A DNA stretch of 64,000 nucleotides. Source: Flagellimonas oceanensis. Its GTDB lineage: Bacteria > Bacteroidota > Bacteroidia > Flavobacteriales > Flavobacteriaceae. This document shows, piece by piece, positions 16,990 through 26,142 of this stretch (the first letter of the stretch is position 1; each line of letters opens with the position of its first letter). Made by a program: the position numbers and the translations under genes. The stretch spans positions 1-64,000 of the forward strand of contig NZ_RZNA01000025.1 in assembly GCF_003992595.1 (NCBI RefSeq), in the 5' to 3' direction. The notes under the pieces are model-generated. The model was not told the DNA's origin. It saw only the letters and a list, made by a program, of their open reading frames with translations, and searched no databases.

Positions 16990-18792
16990 TTATTTTAACG
17001 TATCTCTAACCTCACCACAGGTTAACATTGCTTCGCCATAATATGGGTTACGGACTTCTTCCTCTAAACTTATCCAGTACGCTCCCTTATTATTGTCTGC
17101 CATTGGACAAAACTGGATATAAACATTTTCATTGACCCCAAAGAGCTGTACACTACTTATCATATGCGCAGACAAATGCTTAAAATGCCCTCTTTGTTTT
17201 GAAATATCCGTATTACTTGAAATAGCATTTGCCGAAGTATTTAATTCCTTCTGAATGGTCATCCAATGGTTATGTGCTTTTTCATCAGACAACAACTTCA
17301 TATCTACATTTTTCAGGGATTGTATTATTTGCATTCCTGCTTGTTGTGCATTTTTGGCATCATCATTAACCAAAGCATCTTTCAAAAGAATATAATCCTC
17401 AAACACCTGTTTTAACTGGCCTTGAAATTTGTTTGAAACAGCTATCCTTTCTTTCATTTCTGAATGGTCAGTATTCCCCTTACTATCATCAGAATTGTTT
17501 CCTTGCATACCTAAATGCCCTTCGTGACCGGTCATTGTTTTGCCACCAGCAGTGTTCATCATAGATTTTTTGCCTTGTAATTGTGCAGCAGCATCTACTG
17601 TAAACGTGCCATTAGTTACCACTTCATCACCATTTTGAAGACCTTCAATTATGGTATAGGTGTCTCCATTGGCATTACCGAGTAAGACCTCTCTCATTTC
17701 AAAAACAGCTTCGTTAGGATTAGTTTTAATATAAACTACAGAACGTTCACCAGTCCACATCACAGCTGTAGCAGGAACTGTTATTTTACTTGAAGTGCTT
17801 TCTTGAGCACCTTCAATTTTACCTTCGACAAACATACCTGGTTTAAATAGGTCGTTCTTATTATTAAGTACTGCTCTAACTACGACGGTACGTGTAGAAG
17901 AATTTAATAAAGGGTCAATAAATGAAACTTTTGCATCAAATACTTCATTGCGATACGCATTGGTAGTCACTTTAATGGTTTGACCAACTTTCAAGGAAGC
18001 AATCTGATTCTCATAGGCATCAAATTCTGCCCAAACCGTATTGAGGTTGGCTATTTTATATAAGGGCTGTCCTTGTTTTACATAGTCACCTTCTTCTACC
18101 ATTTTATGGGTCACTGTTCCTGAAACTGTAGCAAAAACCGGAAAATATTCTTGCACTTTTCCAGCAGCTTCTATGGCATTAATTTGCTTTTCTGAAAGTT
18201 TCCATAATTTAAGCTTGTTTTTTACAGCCTTATACAATTCTGGTTGCGATTCTTTTATAGATGAGGCTGTAAGTAACTCTTGCTGAGCTGCAACTAAATC
18301 TGGTGAATATATGGTGGCCAAGCGTTGACCTGCACCAACACGTTCTCCAGTAGAATTAACATATAATTGTTCTATTCTACCACCAAAATAGGTTACTTGT
18401 ACAGCATTGGATTCTTCATTGGCTTTTATCTTTCCAGATAACTTTAGAAAATTATTCCCGATTTCACCCTCACCAACAATGGATGTTTGAATGTTGGCCA
18501 ATGCCATTGCATTATCTGTCATTTTAAACTGATCTGCCATAAGACCATCTGTTCCTGCTTCAGCAGGTATTAAATCCATTCCACAAATTGGGCAGTCACC
18601 AGGTTCTGGTTGCATAATCTGTGGATGCATAGAGCAAGTCCACATTTGATTAGAAGCAATTTCTTCTGAATGATTGTGATTCTCCGTAACCTCATTTGTT
18701 GCTCTATCAGCAGAATCTCCACCAAAAATTAGAAAGCCACCCAATAGGCCAACAATCAACGCAACACCTATGTAAATGATGTTTTTATTCAT
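16990..18792 (-). CDS. cusB: CusB-type periplasmic adaptor with metal-binding and DUF3347 domains
   Basis: 600 residues. After an N-terminal anchor helix (about 5-23) comes a small heavy-metal-binding domain (WTCSMHPQIM...CPICGMDLIP; C53, H56, C67, C70), then a membrane-fusion core with lipoyl and beta-barrel segments (about 95-420), a His/Met-rich linker, and a DUF3347 domain (about 455-600). CusB links the inner-membrane RND pump and the outer-membrane channel and takes up Cu(I)/Ag(I) from the periplasm. Its partners CusA and TolC are encoded 8-14 kb upstream on the same strand. Confidence 0.92.
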   Translation of the reverse strand: MNKNIIYIGVALIVGLLGGFLIFGGDSADRATNEVTENHNHSEEIASNQMWTCSMHPQIMQPEPGDCPICGMDLIPAEAGTDGLMADQFKMTDNAMALANIQTSIVGEGEIGNNFLKLSGKIKANEESNAVQVTYFGGRIEQLYVNSTGERVGAGQRLATIYSPDLVAAQQELLTASSIKESQPELYKAVKNKLKLWKLSEKQINAIEAAGKVQEYFPVFATVSGTVTHKMVEEGDYVKQGQPLYKIANLNTVWAEFDAYENQIASLKVGQTIKVTTNAYRNEVFDAKVSFIDPLLNSSTRTVVVRAVLNNKNDLFKPGMFVEGKIEGAQESTSSKITVPATAVMWTGERSVVYIKTNPNEAVFEMREVLLGNANGDTYTIIEGLQNGDEVVTNGTFTVDAAAQLQGKKSMMNTAGGKTMTGHEGHLGMQGNNSDDSKGNTDHSEMKERIAVSNKFQGQLKQVFEDYILLKDALVNDDAKNAQQAGMQIIQSLKNVDMKLLSDEKAHNHWMTIQKELNTSANAISSNTDISKQRGHFKHLSAHMISSVQLFGVNENVYIQFCPMADNNKGAYWISLEEEVRNPYYGEAMLTCGEVRDTLK

Positions 18793-18797
18793 AATAT

Positions 18798-19508
18798 TTA
18801 TTTTTTATTTTTTTTACTAATTTTTCTAATGGTCGGTGATGACGTATACCAGAGCAAAAATCCACTCAAAACAGTAATTAAGCCCAAAAGTGAAAATGCT
18901 CTTAAAACAATGGTGTTAAAGTTGTCCCTGCCTTCATAATCCATTGTATGTGTCATCCATAAAAAGTCAAACCAGCGCCACGCCCTGTGCCTCACCGTTT
19001 GGAATTTTGCATCTGTTATTGAAACGTAGGCTTTCAACGCTTCATCCGTATCATAAGAGATAACATAGGCTGGCAACAATTTTTCACGATATTCGTGATG
19101 GTCACCCACTTCACTTATCCGTTGGATATTGGCCACTTTTAAATTCTCCATCATCTGGTTTTTAGCAATGTACAAGGCTTCATCTTGAGAAATAGTCTTT
19201 TTCGCTTCGCCAGTTCTCGCATTATACAATTGCTGATTGTTAATCCAATAGTACGGTTCGTTATTGATATCCCTGATTTCTATATCACGAATGCCTTCAT
19301 TACCTTTAATAAGTGAAGGACTAATAAGGTTGTCAAAGGTTTTTGGCGCATATTCCATATTACGGAATTGGTCGCCGTGAATGTCATCAATGTTTGTCCA
19401 ACTGAAGTACATCCCGCTAATCGTCCATATCAAGAACTGAATACCTAAGAAAATACCTAAATAGCGATGAACTCTTCTTATTTTTAATGCTGTATGTCTA
19501 TTTACCAT
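18798..19508 (-). CDS. PepSY-domain membrane protein
   Basis: 236 residues with transmembrane helices at about 16-37 and 203-225 and a PepSY-like periplasmic region between (EALYIAKNQMMENL, then YVISYDTDEALKAYVSI). Conserved histidines (HRYLG, HTMDYEG) suggest a reduced PepSY_TM protein, possibly haem-linked. It is 5 bp upstream of cusB in the operon. Function unknown; a link to copper or iron redox chemistry is inferred. Confidence 0.75.
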   Translation of the reverse strand: MVNRHTALKIRRVHRYLGIFLGIQFLIWTISGMYFSWTNIDDIHGDQFRNMEYAPKTFDNLISPSLIKGNEGIRDIEIRDINNEPYYWINNQQLYNARTGEAKKTISQDEALYIAKNQMMENLKVANIQRISEVGDHHEYREKLLPAYVISYDTDEALKAYVSITDAKFQTVRHRAWRWFDFLWMTHTMDYEGRDNFNTIVLRAFSLLGLITVLSGFLLWYTSSPTIRKISKKNKK

Positions 19509-19509
19509 A

Positions 19510-20094
19510 TTACTGATTTACCTTAAAGTTGAATTTTATAGAGACCTTCTCCCAACTCAATGAAATTGCACCTTCATTGTCATTAATCTTGTTCACTTGA
19601 TATTCCAAGTGTTCGGTAACTTCATCTGAAATGATGGGTTTAACTTTGAAGCGCAAGACATCATCCTTCTCCTCATACTCGTCCTTGCCATGTTGGTCCC
19701 AATTTGAATTAAAAATTATGGTCCATTCTTCTTTTGATGGAATAGTAAAAAACCCATATTTACCGGCAGGTAACATTTTACCATCAATAATTAAATCCTT
19801 ATTAGTTTCTATCCAGGTAGCCATATGTGCACCCGCTTGCCACAACTGGTCATAAGCCAACAACCCACCAAAAATGATTCTATTTCTTACGCCTGGCGAC
19901 GAATAATCGATATGAATATGGGCATCGCCTATCATTGCCATCGTTGATGTATGTGGGCTCAAAGGTTTCTTTTTATCTGGTTCTGCAGAAGTTTCTGTGG
20001 CTTTTTCCTCAACAACTACCTTTTTCACATCTTGTTTGCAAGAGACGATTAGCAAAACGATTAGTAATACAGAAAGGTGGATATTTTTTTTCAT
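19510..20094 (-). CDS. DUF2911-family lipoprotein
   Basis: 194 residues beginning with a lipoprotein signal (LIVSC, C19). The rest matches the DUF2911 pattern: IHIDYSSPGVRNR, then GAHMATWIETNKD and LPAGKYGFFTIPSKEEWTIIFN. The function of the family is unknown. It lies 1 bp upstream of the PepSY gene. Confidence 0.8.
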   Translation of the reverse strand: MKKNIHLSVLLIVLLIVSCKQDVKKVVVEEKATETSAEPDKKKPLSPHTSTMAMIGDAHIHIDYSSPGVRNRIIFGGLLAYDQLWQAGAHMATWIETNKDLIIDGKMLPAGKYGFFTIPSKEEWTIIFNSNWDQHGKDEYEEKDDVLRFKVKPIISDEVTEHLEYQVNKINDNEGAISLSWEKVSIKFNFKVNQ

Positions 20095-20100
20095 AAGATT

Positions 20101-20583
20101 TTACTTTGTATTTCTTGACGAAGAATGTGTTTTAATAATCTTCCATTTACCATCCATCTTTTTTAAGATTGACGTTGCCACTCCTTTTTTCTTTATCGTT
20201 CTACTTTCGCCTTTTTCATCTGGATTGAGCACGATAGTGTAGATGTAGGTTTCAGTAGTAAATGCATAAGGCAAATCTACTTCCGCATCAATTTCATAAT
20301 CTGAAAATTCAAATTTCTTAAAATGCCCTAATTCTGGTCCTAAATGATGTTCTATGTAGTTTGCATAGGTACCCTCTATACCACCTGATTCAAATACTTC
20401 GGAATCCTTGGCAAATAACTCGAACGTACCTTCTGTCGTTAGGTTTTGCAGGGCATCTTTGTATGATTTCATTACTTTTAGAACAGCTTCTTTCTCTGTT
20501 CCTGAATCTGCGTTTTGGCTAAACAGTTGGCCTGTGGCAAACATAATTAGCATTAGGATTGTTGTTAGTTTTAGTGTTTTCAT
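20101..20583 (-). CDS. secreted NTF2-like (DUF4440/SnoaL-type) protein
   Basis: 160 residues with a signal peptide (about 1-22) and an alpha+beta fold typical of NTF2-like proteins (EAVLKVMKSYKDALQNL, then GVATSILKKMDGKWKIIKTHSS). The family includes many non-enzymatic binders. Found 6 bp upstream of the DUF2911 gene; no specific role can be given. Confidence 0.75.
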   Translation of the reverse strand: MKTLKLTTILMLIMFATGQLFSQNADSGTEKEAVLKVMKSYKDALQNLTTEGTFELFAKDSEVFESGGIEGTYANYIEHHLGPELGHFKKFEFSDYEIDAEVDLPYAFTTETYIYTIVLNPDEKGESRTIKKKGVATSILKKMDGKWKIIKTHSSSRNTK

Positions 20584-20654
20584 AATTTTGGTTTTATAAT
20601 GTTTTATTTATTGACGTGTATTCTATTTATGTTGGCTATACCAAATACGAGTAC

Positions 20655-21161
20655 CTAAAAGCTTAAAAAAACTTCCATCATCACTAAAAGTTTTCCCGAA
20701 ATAGTTAATGGTACTACATCACCAAACCCAACCGATGAAAAAGTAATTAAGCTGAAATATATAAACTCGAAAAATTGAGGTATAAATGATCTGTTGAGTG
20801 ATGTAGTTGATTTAAAATTTTCCGAACTTAAAATATATAATGCTTGGTAGTCTGCTGAAAACGAAAGAACAATCAAAATAATTAACACAGCAAATAATGT
20901 TAGAACGTGTGTAAGTTGATGACTTTCGCCTATTATTTTACTTAGCTGTATAAAAGTGAGCCTGACAATAAAAACCGTTTTCACCAAAGCCATACCAACA
21001 ATTATAAGCGCAAGAAACTGGTTATCAGAATCTAAATCTGCCCATAAAGTATAACTTAATGATAGTGCAGTGATTACACTTGCAGTAAACAATACCTTTT
21101 TAAATAGTTGTTTGTAAAACCCTGTACTTTCAGATATTTCTATTATGTTTTCTTCAGCCAT
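20655..21161 (-). CDS. two-pore-loop type ion channel, last helix cut short
   Basis: 168 residues: helices at about 23-40, 49-70 and 84-101, then a pore helix and a potassium-type selectivity filter (TFSSVGFGD, 140-148). The frame stops eight residues into the final helix (MMEVFLSF). Reading on in the next frame after the poly-T run gives 10 or so further residues before another stop, so a frameshift or a natural short form are both possible. The presence of an ion channel in a copper operon is common in Bacteroidota islands but unexplained. Confidence 0.7.
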   Translation of the reverse strand: MAEENIIEISESTGFYKQLFKKVLFTASVITALSLSYTLWADLDSDNQFLALIIVGMALVKTVFIVRLTFIQLSKIIGESHQLTHVLTLFAVLIILIVLSFSADYQALYILSSENFKSTTSLNRSFIPQFFEFIYFSLITFSSVGFGDVVPLTISGKLLVMMEVFLSF

Positions 21162-21175
21162 TTTTATTTATTTGC

Positions 21176-21310
21176 TTAACTAAATAATTGAAGTGCCAAT
21201 GCACCACTAACTATTATAATAAGTATTGTATAGACTATATAATTAATCCATTTATTAGCAACCGATTTTTCAGTTGTTTGTTTGCAACCATCTTTGCAAC
21301 AATCTTTCAT
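21176..21310 (-). CDS. 44-residue Cys-rich membrane peptide
   Basis: A short frame from ATG 21308-21310 to TAA 21176-21178: MKDCCKDGCKQ followed by a basic linker and one transmembrane helix (about 23-42). The three N-terminal cysteines (C4, C5, C9) could bind a soft metal. It lies 14 bp upstream of the channel gene in the same direction. I know of no family, but the composition is not random. Confidence 0.5.
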   Translation of the reverse strand: MKDCCKDGCKQTTEKSVANKWINYIVYTILIIIVSGALALQLFS

Positions 21311-21714
21311 CGTTTTTTTAAATTAAATTTTTATTTCTTCTTTAAATAGCACTTGACAATGAGAGTTAGACTCTATCCATTAATCAAAAAATTGGCCTCC
21401 CTCCCATAATCAAGCACTTTTTTATTAGCCTCTCTTTTTCATTTTCCATTTTTACCTGACTAAGGAAGAGAAGTGCTGTTAATCAATTATTAGGGAGAAT
21501 TTAGTTCCCTTCCTTCTTCAGGCTGCTATTAATTATATCAAATCTTGCTTTTTAAAATTTGTTGTGCCTGACAAGGGAAGGAGTTAACACTAACCATCAA
21601 CATTTTTTTCCTTCCCGTGACAGGACTTAATGACTATTAATATTTCCTTAAGACTGGAACCGTTCTGTTAACTAATAAACCAGAAAGATTCCAAAACTTA
21701 AGGAAGGGGATTAT
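21311..21714 (-). ncRNA. 400-nt non-coding region with serial stem-loops
   Basis: No coding frame. Three hairpins follow each other. 21644-21705: TTCCTTAAG/CTTAAGGAA continued by GGAA/TTCC and TTCTG/CAGAA. 21567-21624: CCTGACAAGGGAAGGA/TCCTTCCCGTGACAGG, 14 of 16 paired. 21455-21522: CCTGACTAAGGAAG/CTTCCTTCTTCAGG, 12 of 14 paired. The last two share their arm sequence. An alternative pairing of AGCACTT (21413-21419) with AAGTGCT (21471-21477) would compete with the third. The first is 10 bp after the DUF3347 stop and may be a terminator; the remainder may be a leader RNA for the downstream half of the operon. Confidence 0.45.
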
Positions 21715-22269
21715 CTAATTAATAGTCTTTTTTACTTTACCACATTTAAGCATCTTACTGCCATAATATGGGTTTCTCACTTGGTCACTGCTACTCAACC
21801 AAGAGCTACCACCATCATACATTGGGCAAAACTGCTCGTACAGCGTGTTTTTTGTACCTGTAATTGCTATCAAATCTGACATATCCTTACTTAAGGTTTT
21901 AAAATGCTCTCTTTGATGGCCCATATCACTTTTTGCAATATGTTCGGCGTGCTCTGTGGCATCTTCAATTATGTCAGCTAATTCTTTTTGTTCTTCTGCC
22001 GTATACTTTGAAGCATCAAAGGCTTTTAGTGAAGCGGCCAATTTAGAGCCTTCTTGGGCTGCCTTTTTGGTATCATCTGCAACCAAGGCATCCTTTAGGT
22101 TGAAGTAATCATTTAATATTGCTTCAGCCTTTGTATCACTATTCATATTCATCATTTTACTATGGTCCATTTTACTATGGTCCATTTTCATTTTTTCCTT
22201 TTCCTGTGCATTGGTAAAAGAAACTGCTAACAATAGCATTGTTGCGATACTCATTTTTAAATTTTTCAT
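21715..22269 (-). CDS. DUF3347-domain secreted protein
   Basis: 184 residues: signal peptide (about 1-21), a His/Met-rich stretch ([19 protein letters not shown]) that could bind copper, and a DUF3347 domain with the C-terminal signature [11 protein letters not shown]...[14 protein letters not shown]. Two Cys, the Met and the Tyr in this signature recur in all three DUF3347 domains here (also at 22748 and in CusB). The domain is thought to be a periplasmic copper-binding module; that is inferred from its fusion to CusB. Confidence 0.85.
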   Translation of the reverse strand: MKNLKMSIATMLLLAVSFTNAQEKEKMKMDHSKMDHSKMMNMNSDTKAEAILNDYFNLKDALVADDTKKAAQEGSKLAASLKAFDASKYTAEEQKELADIIEDATEHAEHIAKSDMGHQREHFKTLSKDMSDLIAITGTKNTLYEQFCPMYDGGSSWLSSSDQVRNPYYGSKMLKCGKVKKTIN

Positions 22270-22294
22270 TTTTATTGTTTTTAATTGTTATTGT

Positions 22295-22747
22295 TTATAT
22301 ACTATCTTTTAATTGTTCTATCCAACGGATTAGTTCCTGTTTTTCAGCTTCAGAAAAGCTTGCGTCTTTATGAATCAAAGTGTAAGAATATAAAGGCATT
22401 TCGTCACTTTCAATCTGTTTGATGATTGACCTTAACTTGCTCTTTTTTCTTCTGTTTGATAACGAATCCCATTCATTAAAATTCAATTCAGCCTTGCCTT
22501 CTTTTATATGGTCTTCCAGAAACCAAGCAACAGGCTGAACTTGGTTATACCAAGGGTATTGCGTATTATTGCTGTGACAATCATAGCAGGATACCTGTAA
22601 CTTTTTTTGAATATTCTCTGGCACATTATTGACCAACATAAAATCGGTGGAAGGAACAGAATCACTTTGGTTGCGCGTTGTGGGCATAAATTGAATCCCC
22701 ACAAACGCTACCAATAACACAATCGCTATGATTTTTACTACTTTCAT
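22295..22747 (-). CDS. haem-binding domain protein (c-type CxxCH)
   Basis: 150 residues with an N-terminal signal anchor (about 4-20) and one covalent haem site CYDCH (54-58) followed by NTQYPWYN, as in the Bacteroidota haem-binding domain family. It is adjacent to the DUF3347 lipoprotein gene with no gap. It may be a periplasmic electron carrier linked to copper oxidation; this is inferred. Confidence 0.85.
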   Translation of the reverse strand: MKVVKIIAIVLLVAFVGIQFMPTTRNQSDSVPSTDFMLVNNVPENIQKKLQVSCYDCHSNNTQYPWYNQVQPVAWFLEDHIKEGKAELNFNEWDSLSNRRKKSKLRSIIKQIESDEMPLYSYTLIHKDASFSEAEKQELIRWIEQLKDSI

Positions 22748-23383
22748 TTAGTTAATTTCTCGCTGTACTTTACCGCATTTCAACATTTTGTCACCGAAAT
22801 AAGGGTTTCTAATTTCTTCGTTCATACTAAGCCAAGCACCACCCTTATTGTTATCATACATTGGGCAAAATTGCTCGTATATTTTCATCTCTGTTCCAGT
22901 AATGGCAACCATATCTGTTACATCCTTACTTAAAATTTTAAAGTGCTCTCGTTGGTGTGCTATATCACTTTCTGCAATATGTTCTGCGTGTTCTACAGCA
23001 TCCTCAACAATGTCCTTTAAATCAGATTGCTGGGCATCGGTATATTTTGAAATGTCAAGCTTGCCTAAGGATGTTGCGAGGATTGCACCCAACTCTTTGG
23101 CTTTAGCATTATCATCTGCAACCAACGCATTTTTAAGATTAAAGTAGTCCTTTAATACAGCTTGTGAATTACCATCGCCACTCATTGCCATTTCCTTCTT
23201 ATCTCCATCGTGGTGTTCATCACTATTATCGTGATTCATTTTTGAATGGTCTTCATCAGCACTCATTTCAGAATGGTTCCCATCTGCATTATTTTGTTCA
23301 TTTTTGTTGTCTTTGCAAGACATTGCTGTTAAGGTTATAAATGCTATTGCAACTATACCTAATGTTGATTTTAATTTGCTCAT
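22748..23383 (-). CDS. DUF3347-domain lipoprotein
   Basis: 211 residues. A lipoprotein signal (TAMSC, C23) is followed by an acidic, His-rich linker (DEDHSKMNHDNSDEHHDGD) and a DUF3347 domain ending [14 protein letters not shown]...RNPYFGDKMLKCG. It is a paralogue of the 21715 protein, with lipid anchoring instead of free secretion. Likely a periplasmic copper-binding protein. Confidence 0.85.
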   Translation of the reverse strand: MSKLKSTLGIVAIAFITLTAMSCKDNKNEQNNADGNHSEMSADEDHSKMNHDNSDEHHDGDKKEMAMSGDGNSQAVLKDYFNLKNALVADDNAKAKELGAILATSLGKLDISKYTDAQQSDLKDIVEDAVEHAEHIAESDIAHQREHFKILSKDVTDMVAITGTEMKIYEQFCPMYDNNKGGAWLSMNEEIRNPYFGDKMLKCGKVQREIN

Positions 23384-23434
23384 TTTGTTTTAATTTATGT
23401 TTGTGTTTATTTGTATTACTTTTTGAAATGTATT

Positions 23435-23821
23435 TTATAGTTTTTCAATTACGTTTTCTAGCATTGCAGTTATTTCATTGGCAACCTCATTCAACTTCTC
23501 ATTCTCCACTGCCTGCATCGATGCCATTGGGTTTACTGCTGCTACTTCAATGGTGCCTGCTTCAATTTCCTGAACTATGACATTGCAAGGCAACATCGTT
23601 CCAATTTTATCTTCTGCTTGCAAAGCTTTGTGAGCATAGGGAGGATTGCAAGCCCCTAGAATCCTATACTTTTTGAAGTTTATATCCAGTTTGTTTTTTA
23701 AGGTCTCTTTGACGTCAATTTCTGTGAGTATGCCAAAACCTTCGTCTTTCAATCCTTGTGTCACTTTCTCTATGACCTCTTCGAAGGTTCCATTGATTGT
23801 TTTATTAAAATAATAGTTCAT
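23435..23821 (-). CDS. DUF302-family protein
   Basis: 128 residues without signal peptide. The DUF302 pattern is clear: the N-terminal EEVIEKVTQGLKDEGFGILTEID, then ILGACNPPYAHKALQAEDKIGTMLPCNVIVQ with two cysteines. The function of the family is unknown; it is often found with copper and sulfur metabolism genes. It follows the multicopper oxidase gene by 21 bp. Confidence 0.85.
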   Translation of the reverse strand: MNYYFNKTINGTFEEVIEKVTQGLKDEGFGILTEIDVKETLKNKLDINFKKYRILGACNPPYAHKALQAEDKIGTMLPCNVIVQEIEAGTIEVAAVNPMASMQAVENEKLNEVANEITAMLENVIEKL

Positions 23822-23842
23822 CTTTTTTTAATTTTTAGTTGT

Positions 23843-26140
23843 TTAAAATCTTGCTAATAGTCCACCACCCAATCCATATCGGTTATTGTAGTTAGCTTGG
23901 ATTGAAAAATTGCGCGAAAGAATGTATGCAACCCCTACCAACCATTGTGTTTCGCTTTCAAATGATTTATTATTCTCTAAATCATTGACCCATCCAAAAT
24001 CTGCTCTGTATTCGTATTCGCCTTCCAAAAAAATTCTTGGAAAAATCAATAATTCTCTGTCCAAACGTATTCTTGGGCGTAGCTGATGGTCCATACTCAC
24101 ATCTACATTAAATCTATAAGGCGTAAAATACTTTACACCAACCAATCCTACGGTATTAAATGTATCGTAAGAATCTGGTGTTGACGTTTCGGTATTTACT
24201 CCTGCATAAACACGTACCCAATCGTTCAGATACCTATTATAACTTATTTCGGCTTCAAGGTTTTGGTCGTAATCGAACTCTGCCCTTAATCCAAATTCGT
24301 TACGGATATTGCTCGATGTTAATAAGAGTTCATTAAAGTTTGAACCTATACGAGCCAATCCCCACGAATAATAATGGTCTGTCTCATCAACTAGTTTTTG
24401 AACCGGATAATCTGCCATTCTTTTGTCCCTTGGTGTGTCATAACTAAATACGCGTGCCATACCACCCATCATATGATACAGTATGTGACAGTGGAAGAAC
24501 CAATCGCCATACTCTTCGTTATAAAATTCGATAACAACTTTTTGCATAGGCGGCACATTAACAGTATGTTTCAACGGGGAACGTTCTCCATTTTCGTTAA
24601 TCACCCTAAAGTAATGCCCGTGAAGGTGCATTGGGTGGTGCATCATTGTCAGGTTATTGAGGGTAATTCTTGTTACCTCGCCACCCTTGATTTTTATTTT
24701 ATCCGTTTCCGATAAGGGTACACCGTTCATACTCCAGACGTAACGCTGCATATTTCCAGTTAGGTTCAATAAAATGTCATTTACCGGTAAATCTGCTTTA
24801 TATGTGGTGTTTTCTTTTGCCTTTAAAAAATCATAGTTGAAATAGGTCTTTCGGGTGTTGTAATCAAACGAAGAAGTGTCTTTTTGCATCATTTGGTCAT
24901 TATGGTTCATATGGTCATCCATATTCATTTTATCATTCATTGCGCCATCCTTCGTAGAACTATTATCGTTCATATTCATTTGCCCATCTTTCATATCCAT
25001 CTTCATCCCGTACTTCTGCATCAAAACTTCGGGTGTGTTTTTCTTTTTGTTGCCTACCATAGAGGGAGCTCCCATTTTCATATCCATTTTAGCCATTTGC
25101 TTCATCATTTCCACTTTATCTGGTCTGTCAATTCTTTCTGCGGGATAAAGTGTTCCTTGTCCTATACGTAAAGAGGTGTCCCCAGAACCATCCTGTGCCG
25201 TGGCAGTAATTTCTACTGTACCTTCTGGAATGGTGACAATTACATCATAGGTTTCAGCAATACCAAAAAGGAAGCGACTTTTTGATATAGGTTCCACATC
25301 TATACCATCACTTGAAACAACCATTGGGTTACCTCCTCCGAAATCCATCCAATAATAAGTAGATGCCGATGCATTGATAAAACGAAGCCTTACTTTTTCA
25401 CCTGGTAGAAATTCTGGATAGTCTGCTTGTTTTTTACCATTTGTTAAAAATGCAGGGTAGTAGATATCTGCAATATCTGCGCCTTCCATACGGTCTCGCC
25501 AAAATTTGAACTGTGCTCCCAGAGCACCTTCTTTAATTACCCTACTCAACGGTACTGCTGTACCCTTTTTAACTTGATACCACTCGTTACCCCTCTTTAA
25601 GTTACGTAGTACATTCATTGGTTTTTCATTGGTCCAATCAGACAATACCACTACCAAATCTTTATCATAATCCAATGTTTTTTCTTTAGGCTGAATGATT
25701 ATGGAGCCATACACACCCTTTTGCTCTTGTAACATTGTGTGTGAATGATACCAATAGGTTCCAGACTGATTGATTGGAATTCTGTATTGGAATGTCTCCC
25801 CTGGTTCAATAGGTGGTGTTGTTAAATATGGAACACCGTCATAGAAATTTGGAAGTATTAATCCGTGCCAATGCACTGATGTTTCCTCATCCATTTTATT
25901 AGTCACATTGATTATGGCAAGGTCTCCCTCGGTAAATTCCAAGACTGGACCAGGAATTTGGCCGTTTATGGTCATTGCATTGGCCGTTACGCCTCCAAGG
26001 GTCATCTCCTTTTGTTCTAGGGTAAGGTTATACTCTTTGACGGGTCGTCCTTCTTCTTTCCTGTCATCACCATTTGTGCCTACCTGGGCAAAAGTGAATG
26101 AGGTAAATAATAATAAGGTGATTGTTTTTAGTGTCTTCAT
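23843..26140 (-). CDS. multicopper oxidase with C-terminal CopB-like beta-barrel
   Basis: 765 residues. The signal peptide (about 1-19) is followed by three cupredoxin domains with all four copper motifs: HWHG (90-93), WYHSH (130-134), HHPMHLHGH (501-509) and HCHILYH (550-556). A Met-rich insertion (about 344-420) resembles the copper-binding loop of CopA and CueO. From about 590 to the end the protein is a beta-rich segment with alternating aromatic residues and a C-terminal Phe, resembling the outer-membrane protein CopB. It should oxidise Cu(I) to Cu(II) in the periplasm or at the outer membrane. Confidence 0.9.
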   Translation of the reverse strand: MKTLKTITLLLFTSFTFAQVGTNGDDRKEEGRPVKEYNLTLEQKEMTLGGVTANAMTINGQIPGPVLEFTEGDLAIINVTNKMDEETSVHWHGLILPNFYDGVPYLTTPPIEPGETFQYRIPINQSGTYWYHSHTMLQEQKGVYGSIIIQPKEKTLDYDKDLVVVLSDWTNEKPMNVLRNLKRGNEWYQVKKGTAVPLSRVIKEGALGAQFKFWRDRMEGADIADIYYPAFLTNGKKQADYPEFLPGEKVRLRFINASASTYYWMDFGGGNPMVVSSDGIDVEPISKSRFLFGIAETYDVIVTIPEGTVEITATAQDGSGDTSLRIGQGTLYPAERIDRPDKVEMMKQMAKMDMKMGAPSMVGNKKKNTPEVLMQKYGMKMDMKDGQMNMNDNSSTKDGAMNDKMNMDDHMNHNDQMMQKDTSSFDYNTRKTYFNYDFLKAKENTTYKADLPVNDILLNLTGNMQRYVWSMNGVPLSETDKIKIKGGEVTRITLNNLTMMHHPMHLHGHYFRVINENGERSPLKHTVNVPPMQKVVIEFYNEEYGDWFFHCHILYHMMGGMARVFSYDTPRDKRMADYPVQKLVDETDHYYSWGLARIGSNFNELLLTSSNIRNEFGLRAEFDYDQNLEAEISYNRYLNDWVRVYAGVNTETSTPDSYDTFNTVGLVGVKYFTPYRFNVDVSMDHQLRPRIRLDRELLIFPRIFLEGEYEYRADFGWVNDLENNKSFESETQWLVGVAYILSRNFSIQANYNNRYGLGGGLLARF

Positions 26141-26142
26141 AA

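Noticed and set aside
22140..22200. Tandem HSKMD-coding repeats that resemble a short DNA repeat
   Set aside because: The repetition is explained by the His/Met-rich copper-binding protein segment; similar segments occur in other proteins here. No array structure.
24876..25171. Plus-strand reading frames rich in His/Ile opposite the multicopper oxidase gene
   Set aside because: They are the antisense of the Met/His-rich loop of the oxidase; the repetitive ATG/CAT codons create open frames in both directions. No homology or start signal supports them.
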